The notes below the pieces were generated by a model, which saw only the letters and a list, made by a program, of their open reading frames with translations, was not told the DNA's origin and did no database searches. This document shows, piece after piece, positions 1 through 8,332 of a DNA stretch of 64,000 nucleotides; within the stretch, counting starts at the first letter, position 1, and each line of letters opens with the position of its first letter. This stretch comes from Cohnella xylanilytica (lineage in GTDB: Bacteria > Bacillota > Bacilli > Paenibacillales > Paenibacillaceae): NCBI RefSeq assembly GCF_014212175.1, contig NZ_JACJVR010000019.1, forward strand, positions 62,001 to 126,000, written 5' to 3'. Both the position numbers and the translations under genes were made by a program.

Positions 1-137
1 ACCCAGCCTCGCACCTGCTCCGGGCTCAGCTTCCCTTCGTGCATCCGGACGTGGTAAGGATGCTTGTCGTGATAACGCGATTCCCCGACCTTCCGGAGCT
101 GCGCCATGAATTGTTCGTTGGACCATGGTTCGGGCAC
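1..137 (-). CDS. pqqC: PqqC, pyrroloquinoline-quinone synthase (N-terminal part, runs off the window)
   Basis: PqqC catalyses the last, oxygen-dependent ring closure and eight-electron oxidation of PQQ synthesis. Only the first 45 codons are here; the gene continues beyond the left edge. The readable N-terminus contains KHPYHVRMHEGKL followed by PEQVRGW, which matches the conserved PqqC helix (HPF..M..G.L...Q..GW). It starts with GTG five bases after the pqqB stop, with a GGAGG element overlapping the end of pqqB, so the two are translationally coupled. The family call is firm given the pqqA-pqqB context; activity cannot be judged from a fragment. Confidence 0.85.
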   Translation of the reverse strand, partial: MPEPWSNEQFMAQLRKVGESRYHDKHPYHVRMHEGKLSPEQVRGW

Positions 138-139
138 GT

Positions 140-1045
140 TCAGACCTCCAGTTCCATTCCGTCGAAGCCGATCTCGATTCCCTTCTCTTCAAGTCTGCGA
201 CGTTCGGCGGAACTCTCGTGCAGAATAGGGTTCGTATTGTTGACGTGAATGTAGATTTTCCTCTTGGCCGGAAGTCTCGCAAGCCGCTCCAGACTGCCCC
301 CCGGCCCGGCGATCGGGAGATGTCCCATCTCGGCCGCCGTCCGCTCGGAGACGCCCAAGCCGCGCAGCTCGTCTCCCCGCCAGAACGTTCCGTCCGCGAA
401 GACGCAATCCGCGTTCGCCGTCTGCCGGTCCAGCTCCTCCGTCCACTCTTCGATGCCGGACGCGTAGACGACGGCGCCCCCCGTTCGCGCGTCCTCGATC
501 CGGTAGCCGATCACCCACGGCGCCTCTTCTTCCTCTCTTCCTCCCGAAGCGTAACGGGGAGGCTTGCGGCCGAGAGAGAACGGAACCACGATTAGATTCC
601 CCCCAAAAAGAGGAAAAGATTCCCGAGGCATCGCGGCCCGCCAACGGAAATCGGCGTAAGGCTCCACGATCCGCCGCACCGGGAAGGCGCCGGCCAGCGC
701 TTCCAGCACCGGAAGCGAGGCGTAAACGTCGAGCTGCGTCCCCTGGCGCAGGCTGAGCAGGCCGACGGTATGGTCCAGCTCCGCGTCCGTCAGCAGGACG
801 CCGGCGATCGGAGTTCCCCGCACGGAACGGGGATGGAGCTGCGGGGCCGATTCGATCTGCGCGCAGACGTCCGGCGTCGCGTTGATCAGGTACCAGGCTT
901 CGCCGTCGTCGCTGACCGCCAGCGAATCGTTCGTCCGGGCTCGTGCCGCGCCCTCCCCTTTCCTCGCGAGAAGGCAGGTCGGACACCCGCAATTCCACTG
1001 GGGGAACCCTCCGCCCGCGGCCGTTCCCAATACTAGAATCCGCAA
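140..1045 (-). CDS. pqqB: PqqB, metallo-beta-lactamase-fold PQQ biosynthesis protein
   Basis: A 301-residue protein of the PqqB family, a metallo-beta-lactamase-fold cytoplasmic protein that acts on the PqqA-derived Glu-Tyr intermediate and was once thought to be a PQQ carrier. The N-terminus has the strand LVLGTAAGGG followed by a zinc-ligand-like cluster C19-x-C21-x2-C24. The family signature TDAELDHTVGLLSLR lies near residue 90. Length equals the usual 300-310. The start is TTG, chosen because GGGGAGG sits seven bases upstream and the next upstream in-frame start would overlap the pqqA leader. It follows pqqA by 52 bases and precedes pqqC by five. pqqD and pqqE are not in the window and are presumably further left. 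Confidence 0.95.
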   Translation of the reverse strand: MRILVLGTAAGGGFPQWNCGCPTCLLARKGEGAARARTNDSLAVSDDGEAWYLINATPDVCAQIESAPQLHPRSVRGTPIAGVLLTDAELDHTVGLLSLRQGTQLDVYASLPVLEALAGAFPVRRIVEPYADFRWRAAMPRESFPLFGGNLIVVPFSLGRKPPRYASGGREEEEAPWVIGYRIEDARTGGAVVYASGIEEWTEELDRQTANADCVFADGTFWRGDELRGLGVSERTAAEMGHLPIAGPGGSLERLARLPAKRKIYIHVNNTNPILHESSAERRRLEEKGIEIGFDGMELEV

Positions 1046-1097
1046 GAGCCGGCCTCCCCTCTACATAGAAGATGCCGGATGGCTCCGGCATGTCGGC

Positions 1098-1169
1098 TTA
1101 CTTCTGGTAGGCGTATGCGGTCACCTCGGCGCACACCTCGATCACTTCGAACGCGGGCTTCACCCACAT
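1098..1169 (-). CDS. pqqA: PqqA, precursor peptide of PQQ (23 residues)
   Basis: A 23-codon gene whose product supplies the glutamate and tyrosine that are cross-linked by the radical SAM enzyme PqqE and become PQQ. It starts MWVKPAF, as PqqA peptides usually do (MWxKP), and carries the invariant E-V-T-x-Y motif at residues 15-19 (EVTAY), with E15 and Y19 as the atoms of the cofactor. A strong GGGAGG site lies seven bases upstream of the ATG. It heads the operon pqqA-pqqB-pqqC. This is typical size and typical position for pqqA, and the neighbouring PqqB confirms it. Confidence 0.95.
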   Translation of the reverse strand: MWVKPAFEVIEVCAEVTAYAYQK

Positions 1170-1310
1170 GCTCCCACCTCCCTCGCGTTTGCTCGAAGCC
1201 GGCCTCCGTTCCTCGCCGTCTCCGGGCTTGCGCCCGCAATTCAGTGTATGTGCCGCGATTTGTCCATTAATACCGAAAAATAACGGCGCCTTCGTAAACA
1301 GGTTCCAGCA

Positions 1311-1341
1311 AAAAAAAGAACCGCTCCCACTGGAGCGGTCG
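1311..1341 (-). terminator. Rho-independent terminator downstream of the DUF1697 gene
   Basis: Read on the minus strand, an 8-bp stem (ACCGCTCC paired with GGGAGCGGT) is followed by a run of eight or more T. It lies about 110 bases after the DUF1697 stop and separates that gene from pqqA. Confidence 0.85.
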
Positions 1342-1450
1342 TCGAACGGAGCCGGGAGAGACCCGACAGCGGTTCGTTTATCTAGCCTGGTCATCGCCCG
1401 ACAGCCGTTCGTTCGTCATGCCAGGCTAACGCCCTGTTGCCATGCGTTCG

Positions 1451-2017
1451 TCATGCCTTCCCGACGCCCGCCAGCTCGACGAGCTTGCCCAGCGTCTTCC
1501 AATTGCGCGTCGTGGCGGGGACGTCCAGCTTCCCCAGATGCATCGCCAGCTTCGAGTCTCGCACGCTGCCTCGGAACAGCAGATAGACGTCCCGGCCTCG
1601 AATGACGTACTTGTCCTCGCCGTCCGCCGGGTAGGCGGCCGCCAGCTTCGCGACGCCTTCGGCGGAAGGCTCGTCCGCCATCATCGAGACGTACAGGCTC
1701 TCTCCCTGGCCGAGCGCTTCGGCCTCCGCGATCTCCTCGGGCGAGAAGGGGCAGCCGGCGGCGAGCCGGCTCAGCTCGTCCGACGTCCGGAGGATGACCT
1801 TCGCCGGGATGCCGAAGGCCGAATCGATCTTCCCTTCGATACTCTCCCGCAGCGCCGCTTCCCCTTCGTCCGATTCGAACAGCACGTTGCCGCTCTGGAT
1901 GTACGTCCGGACGCTCCCGTACCCCAGATTCTCGAATTCGCGCTTCAGATCGGCCATCTTGATCTTGTTCTTGCCCCCTACGTTGATGCCCCGCAGCAGG
2001 GCGACGTACGTCGCCAT
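1451..2017 (-). CDS. DUF1697 family protein
   Basis: A 188-residue cytoplasmic protein of unknown function. The N-terminus ATYVALLRGINVGG is the hallmark of DUF1697. The next conserved stretch, VRTYIQSGNVLF, is also typical, and so is the C-terminal TTRNWKTLGKL. No catalytic role is established for the family. The start chosen is the ATG at 2017 because AGAGGTGG lies just upstream; a longer reading would add 22 residues of poor quality. It stands alone between two terminators. Nothing links it to PQQ or to sugar uptake. Confidence 0.9.
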   Translation of the reverse strand: MATYVALLRGINVGGKNKIKMADLKREFENLGYGSVRTYIQSGNVLFESDEGEAALRESIEGKIDSAFGIPAKVILRTSDELSRLAAGCPFSPEEIAEAEALGQGESLYVSMMADEPSAEGVAKLAAAYPADGEDKYVIRGRDVYLLFRGSVRDSKLAMHLGKLDVPATTRNWKTLGKLVELAGVGKA

Positions 2018-2079
2018 CCGGCCACCTCTTCCCCTCAAATCGGATATCATGCTGTCTATAGTTATACCATCCCGCCGCC

Positions 2080-2120
2080 CCAAAAACGAACGGCGCGAAC
2101 CCCTCCGGGGGCTCGCGCCG
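2080..2120 (-). terminator. Terminator of the first sugar ABC operon
   Basis: On the minus strand a GC-rich hairpin (CGGCGCGAGCCCC with a short loop and AGGGGTTCGCGCCG) is followed by TTCGTTTTTGGGG. It begins 15 bases after the stop of the last permease gene. Confidence 0.85.
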
Positions 2121-2135
2121 CACGATGCATCCGGG

Positions 2136-3017
2136 TCAGCCCTTGACGGAGCCGGCCGCGATGCCTTCCACGATTCGGTTGCTGAGCAGGAAGAACACGA
2201 GAAGAATCGGCAGGATGCTGACCATCAGCGTAGCGCCGATGGCTCCCCAGTCGGTCGTATACTGGCCGACGAAGTTCTGAACCCCGACCGTCAGCGTCTT
2301 CAGGGTGTCGGTGCTGATGAACGTGTTGACGAAGATGAACTCGTTCCAGTTGTAGATCATGTTGATGATCGCCGTCGTCGCGATGACGGACGCGGTCATC
2401 GGGAAGACGATGCGGAAGAAGATGCCGTGCGCGGAGCAGCCGTCGATGACGGCCGCTTCCTCGACCTCTCTCGGCAGCGAGGTATAGAAGCCGAGCATGA
2501 TCATGATCGTGATCGGCATGTTGAACGCCACGTACGTCAGCACGAGCGACGCCGGATGGTCGATCAAGCCGAGGTTCTGGAACACGCTGAACAGCGGAAT
2601 CAAGGCCGAATGAACCGGGATCATAAGACCGGTCATGAACAGCCCGAGCACCAGCTTGCTTCCCTTCCACTTCATGCGCGTGACGGCGAACGTGACGAGA
2701 CTCGCGACCAGCACGGTGAGCGCGGTGGAGACGACGGTCAGCCAGACGCTGTTCAGGAAGTAGATGCCGATGTTCCCTTGCGTCCACACCTTCTCGTAAT
2801 TTTCCCAGCGCCAATGCGTCGGGAGCGACAGCGGAGGGGTGTCGAACACTTCCTGGTTATTCTTCAACGAGAAGAACAAGAGCCATACGAGCGGCAAAAT
2901 TTGCAGTATCGCTACGGCGGCAAGCGCGACGTAGAGAAGGGCGAAGCCGATCGTCCGGCCGAAGCCCTTCCCCGTCTCGGCCGCGGCCGGGCGAGGGGCG
3001 GTATGGGCGACGCTCAT
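2136..3017 (-). CDS. CUT1 sugar ABC transporter permease, MalG type
   Basis: Inner-membrane subunit of a carbohydrate importer (CUT1 subfamily). The 293-residue protein shows six hydrophobic segments and the cytoplasmic EAA loop VEEAAVIDGCSAHGIF that docks on the ATPase. The last residues SVKG are typical of MalG-like permeases. It starts at an ATG preceded by AGGAGGG and follows the other permease by 16 bases. The operon has no ATPase gene, as is usual in Bacillota, where a shared MsmX-like ATPase serves many CUT1 importers. The substrate cannot be read from the sequence. Confidence 0.93.
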   Translation of the reverse strand: MSVAHTAPRPAAAETGKGFGRTIGFALLYVALAAVAILQILPLVWLLFFSLKNNQEVFDTPPLSLPTHWRWENYEKVWTQGNIGIYFLNSVWLTVVSTALTVLVASLVTFAVTRMKWKGSKLVLGLFMTGLMIPVHSALIPLFSVFQNLGLIDHPASLVLTYVAFNMPITIMIMLGFYTSLPREVEEAAVIDGCSAHGIFFRIVFPMTASVIATTAIINMIYNWNEFIFVNTFISTDTLKTLTVGVQNFVGQYTTDWGAIGATLMVSILPILLVFFLLSNRIVEGIAAGSVKG

Positions 3018-3033
3018 CCGAAGCCCTCCTGTC

Positions 3034-3915
3034 TCAAGAATATTGGATGCTGTCTTTGGTAGCGGTCGCGCGCCGGATCAGCCAGGTGGCGACGAGGCAG
3101 ACGACGAGCAGGAAGAAGCCGACGGCGCTTCCGTAGCCGAAGTCGAACGCCTTGAACGCTTTGTGGTACATGTAGGAGGCGATCACTTCGCTGGAGTTGT
3201 TCGGCCCGCCGTCCGTCATGACGTAGATCAGGTCGAAGTACTTGAGCGATCCGACGAACGCGAGCACGATGGTTACCTTGATCACTTCCATGATAAGCGG
3301 GAGCTTGACGCGGAAGGCGATCTGCCAGGCGTTCGCCCCGTCGATCCGGGCCGCCTCCTCGAGCGAAGAAGGAATGTTCTTCAAGGCGGCGTAGTAGATG
3401 AGGATATAGAAGCCCGCGTACTGCCACAGAATCGGAATGAAGATGGCATAGAGCACGAGCGACGTGTCGGCGAGCCACGCGGGCGGATTGTCGAAGCCGA
3501 GAGAGACGAGGACGGAGTTGAGCACCCCGTTCGTCGGGTGGAAGATCTTGAGCCATAGCTGCGCGATAGCGACGGAAGACAGCAGCATCGGAATCAGGTA
3601 AATCTTGCGGAGCAGATTCGCTCCCTTGATGCGGCCCGACAGGATCAGGGCGACGATCAGGTACAGCAGCAGGCTGACGCAAGAGAACGCGGCGAGCAGC
3701 AAGGAATGCAGCGCGCTTTTCCAAAAAACACTGTCCTGCAATAACGCGGAATAATTGTCGAAGCCGATCCACTTCTGGGCTCCGATGCCGTTCCATTCGG
3801 TCAGGCCGTAATAACCCGTCATCGCGATCGGGATATAGATCAGCCCCAGGATCAACACCAGGGCGGGCAGAACGTACAGCGCGATGGCCCACTTGTTCGA
3901 CATGACTTTGTCCAA
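3034..3915 (-). CDS. CUT1 sugar ABC transporter permease, MalF type
   Basis: Second membrane subunit of the same importer, about 293 residues with six membrane spans and an EAA loop (SLEEAARIDGANAWQ). The TTG at 3915 is preferred as the start because GGAAAGGGG lies nine bases upstream. The ATG at 3942 would add nine residues but has no ribosome site. It pairs with the MalG-like permease downstream and the lipoprotein upstream. Substrate specificity is unknown; xylo- or other plant oligosaccharides are possible from the wider context, but this is only inference. Confidence 0.92.
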   Translation of the reverse strand: MDKVMSNKWAIALYVLPALVLILGLIYIPIAMTGYYGLTEWNGIGAQKWIGFDNYSALLQDSVFWKSALHSLLLAAFSCVSLLLYLIVALILSGRIKGANLLRKIYLIPMLLSSVAIAQLWLKIFHPTNGVLNSVLVSLGFDNPPAWLADTSLVLYAIFIPILWQYAGFYILIYYAALKNIPSSLEEAARIDGANAWQIAFRVKLPLIMEVIKVTIVLAFVGSLKYFDLIYVMTDGGPNNSSEVIASYMYHKAFKAFDFGYGSAVGFFLLVVCLVATWLIRRATATKDSIQYS

Positions 3916-4005
3916 TGCGGCCGACCCCTTTCCTCGTATCATGGAAGGCGGAACCTGCCCGCGAACGCCGCGGGCAGGTCTCGCCGAATCAAGCGATGAT
4001 GCCGG

Positions 4006-5382
4006 TTATTGGCCCGCCGCGATCGCCTTGTCGTGCTCGTCGGCGAACTGGTCCGGCGTGACGGCCTTGCCGAACAGCGCTTGAATCTGATTCAAGTGAG
4101 TCTCGGCCGCGCTGGCCTTCATCTGAACGTCGGCGAACAGCGTGATGCTCGTCGCCTTGTTCATCTCGTTCAGCAGGTCGATGTACAGCTGCGGCAGCTG
4201 GATCGAAGCGGTGTCGACCTTCGTCGCCGGAATGACGCCCGCGTCCGTCACCGATTGCTCGCCCCAACGCTTGACGAAGTACTCGACGAACGACTTCGCT
4301 TCTTCCTTGACGGCCGAATTCTCGGCGACGAACAGGCCTACGCCCGGGCCGCCGACCCAACTGTCGATGTTGCCCTTGCCGCCGTCCACCGTCGGGAACT
4401 TGAAGAAGCCGACGCTGTCGCGGAACTCCTGCGGGATGTCCTGGTTCGTCGTGAAGTTCGGCAGCTCCCACGTGCCCATCATGTACATGGCCGCTTTGCC
4501 GTTCAGGAACTCGGACTTGCCTTCGTCGTTGGACAATCCGTTAAAGCCCTTGTTGAAGGCGTTCTCGTCGACGAGCGTCTGCACTTCCTTCGCCGCCTGG
4601 ACGAGTCCGGCGTCCTTGAACGAGACTTTGCCGGTAATCGCGTCGGCCAGCGTCTGGGAGCCGGCGATGCGATCGGCCAGGTACATGTACCAGAGCGAAC
4701 CCGTCCAGCGGTCCTTGTTGCCCAGCGCGATCGGAGCGACGCCGTTCTGGGTCAGCGTCTTCACGACTTCCTGGAATTCGGCGTAGGTCGTCGGAGCCTT
4801 CAGGTTGTATTTCTCGAAGATCTTCTTGTTGTAATAAACCGGGGTGATGTTGAACTCCAGCGGAAGCGCGTACGTCTTGCCGTTGATGGCGTACGCTTCC
4901 GTCGTGCCGGAGACGAACTTGTCCTTCAGCTCGCCCTGCAGCAGATCGTCGACCGGCGCGAACAGATTGCCTTCGACGAAAGGCTGAAGGTAGCCCGCCG
5001 CCCACGTCATTCCGACGTCCGGCAGCTTGTTCGAGGCCGAGAGCACCTTCATCTTGCTCTTGTATTGCTCGTTCTCCAGCACTTCTTGCTTGATCGTCAC
5101 GTTCGGATGTTCGTCCTGGTACTCTTTGATAATCTGGTTCACGATTTTGTTCTGCTGCGCGGAGCTTCCCTCCGGCCACAGATGCATCATGTTGATCGTG
5201 ACCTTCTTGTCCGACGACGCGGGCGAAGACGCCGGCGCCGATGCCGATGCCGAAGCCGACGAGCTTCCGGCCGAAGACGCCGACGGCGAAGCGTTCCCGT
5301 TGTCGGAGCCGCCGCCGCAGCCCGCCAGAGCCACGGACAGGCCCGTTACCAGCATGATCGGTGCAATCGCTTTCTTGTTCAC
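4006..5382 (-). CDS. Sugar-binding lipoprotein (extracellular solute-binding protein family 1)
   Basis: Extracellular ligand-binding subunit of the CUT1 importer, 458 residues. A signal peptide ends in the lipobox LAGC around residue 21, so it is lipid-anchored. A low-complexity Ser/Ala linker follows to about residue 58, then the family 1 binding fold (for example NPKVNIKQE-like and the central FLNGKAAMYMMGTWELPNF segment). It starts with GTG behind AGGGGGA. Its own promoter region with a cre-like site lies just upstream, and the two-component genes come before it on the same strand, suggesting sensing and induction by the transported sugar. Confidence 0.93.
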   Translation of the reverse strand: MNKKAIAPIMLVTGLSVALAGCGGGSDNGNASPSASSAGSSSASASASAPASSPASSDKKVTINMMHLWPEGSSAQQNKIVNQIIKEYQDEHPNVTIKQEVLENEQYKSKMKVLSASNKLPDVGMTWAAGYLQPFVEGNLFAPVDDLLQGELKDKFVSGTTEAYAINGKTYALPLEFNITPVYYNKKIFEKYNLKAPTTYAEFQEVVKTLTQNGVAPIALGNKDRWTGSLWYMYLADRIAGSQTLADAITGKVSFKDAGLVQAAKEVQTLVDENAFNKGFNGLSNDEGKSEFLNGKAAMYMMGTWELPNFTTNQDIPQEFRDSVGFFKFPTVDGGKGNIDSWVGGPGVGLFVAENSAVKEEAKSFVEYFVKRWGEQSVTDAGVIPATKVDTASIQLPQLYIDLLNEMNKATSITLFADVQMKASAAETHLNQIQALFGKAVTPDQFADEHDKAIAAGQ

Positions 5383-5421
5383 GTTTACATCCCCCTATTT
5401 GACGATGTGCGCGGCCTCGGT

Positions 5422-5435
5422 TGTAACCGCTGTCA
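5422..5435. promoter_or_regulatory. cre-like site upstream of the sugar-binding lipoprotein gene
   Basis: TGTAACCGCTGTCA matches the CcpA operator consensus (TGWAANCGNTNWCA) with one mismatch on the minus strand. It lies just downstream of a possible -10 (TAGAAT, minus strand, near 5440), so CcpA bound here would block transcription. Inference from sequence only. Confidence 0.6.
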
Positions 5436-5495
5436 ATATTCTAGCACCCGGCCTTTAGTCGCATAAGGAGATAGCCATTGGGAGAAATTCCACTT

Positions 5496-6299
5496 TTATT
5501 GGATCGCGTCGTCCTCGTCGGACACTTGCCGCCGGTACTGGCTCGGGCTGATCGATTCGCTGTCCTTGAACACCTTGATGAAGTACTTGGCGGTCTGGTA
5601 GCCGACCTGCTCGGCGATCTCCCCGATCGGCAATCTCGTCTGCGCGAGCAGCTCCTTCGCCCGCTGAAGCCGCCGCCGGGTCAAGTATTCGCTGAACGTG
5701 AAGCCCGTCTGTTCCTTGAACAGGACGCTGAAGTAGCTGGCGTTCAGGTGCAGGTGGTCGGCCACCTGCTTCATGCCGATCGCCTCGCGCATATGCTCCT
5801 CGACGAACGCGATCGCGTCCCGGACGGGCTGGCCGTACTTCGCCTCCTGTCCGGCTTCCAGCAGCTTCGGATCGACGAGCTTCTCCATTCGCTCGATCCG
5901 GTGCCGCTCCTCCTCGGCTTCGAGCGCCTTCTCGACCGCCTGAATCAGCCTCAGCTTGTCCAGCGGCTTCAGCAAATATTCGACGACGCCGAGCTGGATC
6001 GCCTTCTGCGCGTAATCGAATTCGGCATGCCCGGAGATGACGATGACGACCGGCTTATGGTGGCTTCCGCTTCCGCCGGCGCCGTCCTGAATCGCCTCCA
6101 GCATCTGCAAGCCGCCGATCTCCGGCATCCGGACGTCCGTGATGATCAGATGCGCGGAATGCTCCTTCAGCCATTCGAGCGCCGCGACGCCGCTCTCGAC
6201 GGTCTCGATTCTGTATCGCCCCGCCGACCAGGCTTCGAGCGTCTTGCGAACGCCCTGCCTCGTCCGCGGTTCGTCGTCGACGATCAACAATGTCTTCAT
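5496..6299 (-). CDS. Response regulator, receiver plus AraC-type output (YesN-like)
   Basis: A 267-residue DNA-binding response regulator. The receiver domain starts with the acidic pair in LLIVDDEP (residues 8-9), has phospho-acceptor D55 in LIITDVRMP and the conserved lysine K111 in YLLKPLDKL. The C-terminal 100 residues form an AraC double helix-turn-helix (HLNASYFSVLFKEQTG and GYQTAKYFIKVFK). Its ATG overlaps the stop of the sensor kinase gene (ATGA), so the two are co-translated. It is likely to activate the sugar transporter operon immediately downstream, as YesM/YesN-type pairs do. Confidence 0.93.
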   Translation of the reverse strand: MKTLLIVDDEPRTRQGVRKTLEAWSAGRYRIETVESGVAALEWLKEHSAHLIITDVRMPEIGGLQMLEAIQDGAGGSGSHHKPVVIVISGHAEFDYAQKAIQLGVVEYLLKPLDKLRLIQAVEKALEAEEERHRIERMEKLVDPKLLEAGQEAKYGQPVRDAIAFVEEHMREAIGMKQVADHLHLNASYFSVLFKEQTGFTFSEYLTRRRLQRAKELLAQTRLPIGEIAEQVGYQTAKYFIKVFKDSESISPSQYRRQVSDEDDAIQ

Positions 6300-8179
6300 G
6301 CCCGGTCCCCCTCTTCCCCTGGTTTCTCGCTTGTTTTGCCGTCCGACTTCTCGCCCGGCAGCGCGATCTCGAAGCTGACCGTCGTCCCCCGTCCCGGCTC
6401 GCTCTCGATCCGCAATCCGGGTTGTCCTTGGCTTCGCCCTTCGTCGCCTTCCCGCTCCCCTTCGGCTTCCGCCTCCGGGAAGTACAGCTTAAGCCGCCGC
6501 TGCACGTTGGCCATCGCCACGCCCGTCCCTCGGGACGAGCCCGCCGGCCGGCCTTCCGCTCCCTTCAGAAGCGAAGCCACCTTCTCCTCGTCCATGCCCG
6601 GCCCGTCGTCCCGGACGACGACGACCGCGTAACCGGGCCGCTCCGACCGCGCGACCTCGATCGTGACCGTCCCGGGTCCGAGCTTGTTCTCCACTCCGTG
6701 CAGAATGGCGTTCTCGACGAGCGGCTGCACGAGCAGCTTCGGAATCGGGACCTCCTCCAGTCCCGAATCCGCTTCGATGCGCCAGCTGAGCCGGTCGCCC
6801 AGCCGCATCTGCATAATCTGCAGGTAGCGCTCCGCATGCTCCAGCTCGTCGCGGACGGTCACCCATTCGTCGCCGCTCGCCCCCCCGATCACGTAGCGGA
6901 ACAACCCGGACATGGCGACGACGATGCGGGCCAGCTCCTCTTCTCCCTTGTCCTCCAACGACCAATAGAACGCTTCCAACGTGTTGAACAGGAAGTGCGG
7001 GTTGATCTGGGCCTGAAGCGCCTTCAACTCGGTGCGGCTCTGGGTCAGCTCCTTCTCGTACACGACCCGGATGAGCTCGTTCATGTCGGTCACCATCTGG
7101 TTGTACGTGTTGTTCAGCTCCCGGATCTCGAGGGCGGCGACCGCCGGGGCCGGCGACGGATTCGGCTTCAGGCCGCCCAATCTCGCTCCCCGCATCGTCT
7201 TCATCAGCTTCAGGATCGGCCGGGTCATCATCGTCGAGAGCAGCAAGGTGAGCAGCGCGAACAGGAAGGCCCCGATCCCGACCGAGACGAGGATGGCGGT
7301 TCTCAGCACGGAGATCCCTTCGGTCGTGGCGTGAACCGGCGTCAGCAGCACGAGCGTCCACCCGGAAGTGGACGAGCTCTGCCGGACGGCGATCAGCTCC
7401 TCCCCGCCGAGGCGCACGTCCCGACCCTCTTGCTCCAGCGCCGATCGGGCGTCGTCCAGGCTCAGGTCGGACGTGATCGGGGTGCCCTTGCCGTCCGCGA
7501 GCAGCATGAATTCGCCGTCGCGCGGCGCCTCGTTCGCCAAGTCGTCGTTCATGACGAAGTAATCGCGGTTCAGGTGAACGGTCAGATAGCCGCCCGCCGA
7601 ATAGGAGCGGTCGATCAGGCTGACGCGGCGAATCGCGAGCACCATGCTCGGCTGCCGGGGATCGATGCCCACCCAGACGAGCCGTCCCTTGGCCGCGTCC
7701 GCGGCGGCGATCCAATCCCGGTCGACGCGGCTGCCCAGGTCGATCTCGTCCAGCGGGAACAGGCGCCGGTAATCCTTCGTATACAGCTCGAGCGACTGGA
7801 TGCCGGACGAGTAGGCCATATAGCTGTTCGCGATCTGCAGCAGCGACTGGCGCTCGTTGAACCCCGACGGGATTCCGGCGGCTTCCCGCAGCAGCAGCTT
7901 CTGGACGTAGTCGTTCGTGGCGATCTGGGTCGTCAGCGTATCGACCTTGTCCAGCAGGGCGTCGAGCCGGCCGTTCGCTTGCACCGCGGTCTGCTGGATA
8001 TGCCTCTCCGCGTTGTTCTTCAGCAGGGTGGACACGGAATTGAAGGTGATCCCGCCGACGACCGTCAGGATAATCAACATGACGAGCAGGAATCCGATCA
8101 GCATCTGGTTGCGCAGCGTGTTCCACTTGGCGAGAGAAGTCCACCTCATGCCGTTCTTCCTTTCCTTCGGTCCTGACAT
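6296..8179 (-). CDS. Sensor histidine kinase, YesM type
   Basis: Membrane sensor kinase, 627 residues from the ATG at 8179, or 617 from the ATG at 8149, which also has a good site (AAAGGAAG). A transmembrane helix near residues 25-45, a long extracellular sensing domain to about 290 and a second helix are followed by a HAMP-like region. The histidine-kinase box is INPHFLFNTLEAFYW (phosphorylated His in PHF), and the ATPase domain carries the G box DDGPGMDE. This architecture is that of the LytS/YesM family that senses extracellular oligosaccharides or binding proteins. It is the first gene of the pair with the response regulator. Confidence 0.93.
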   Translation of the reverse strand: MSGPKERKNGMRWTSLAKWNTLRNQMLIGFLLVMLIILTVVGGITFNSVSTLLKNNAERHIQQTAVQANGRLDALLDKVDTLTTQIATNDYVQKLLLREAAGIPSGFNERQSLLQIANSYMAYSSGIQSLELYTKDYRRLFPLDEIDLGSRVDRDWIAAADAAKGRLVWVGIDPRQPSMVLAIRRVSLIDRSYSAGGYLTVHLNRDYFVMNDDLANEAPRDGEFMLLADGKGTPITSDLSLDDARSALEQEGRDVRLGGEELIAVRQSSSTSGWTLVLLTPVHATTEGISVLRTAILVSVGIGAFLFALLTLLLSTMMTRPILKLMKTMRGARLGGLKPNPSPAPAVAALEIRELNNTYNQMVTDMNELIRVVYEKELTQSRTELKALQAQINPHFLFNTLEAFYWSLEDKGEEELARIVVAMSGLFRYVIGGASGDEWVTVRDELEHAERYLQIMQMRLGDRLSWRIEADSGLEEVPIPKLLVQPLVENAILHGVENKLGPGTVTIEVARSERPGYAVVVVRDDGPGMDEEKVASLLKGAEGRPAGSSRGTGVAMANVQRRLKLYFPEAEAEGEREGDEGRSQGQPGLRIESEPGRGTTVSFEIALPGEKSDGKTSEKPGEEGDRA

Positions 8180-8332
8180 TAGTTGCCCTCGATCATTTTG
8201 TCACCGCTCCGCCATAATGTAAAGGCTATCTTCCTAGCAAGACGCCCTTGCCAAGGCGGAACCGGGCCCAACAGGAACAGCCCTGCGTCCTTCGGACGCA
8301 AGGCGGGCGCCGGGCGGAAGCCGGGCTATCTT

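Noticed and set aside
125-595. Open frames on the plus strand over pqqB
   Set aside because: They lie opposite a gene with clear family motifs; GC-rich DNA gives long antisense frames.
1190-1290. Possible cyclic-di-GMP type riboswitch ahead of pqqA
   Set aside because: Only a small GGGC-GCAA-GCCC hairpin is seen; conserved riboswitch positions are missing.
4009-5466. 485-codon plus-strand frame opposite the sugar-binding lipoprotein
   Set aside because: Arg/Leu/Val-rich composition of an antisense shadow, no ribosome site and no motif.
6290-8176. 628-codon plus-strand frame opposite the sensor kinase
   Set aside because: Antisense shadow of a gene with intact kinase motifs.
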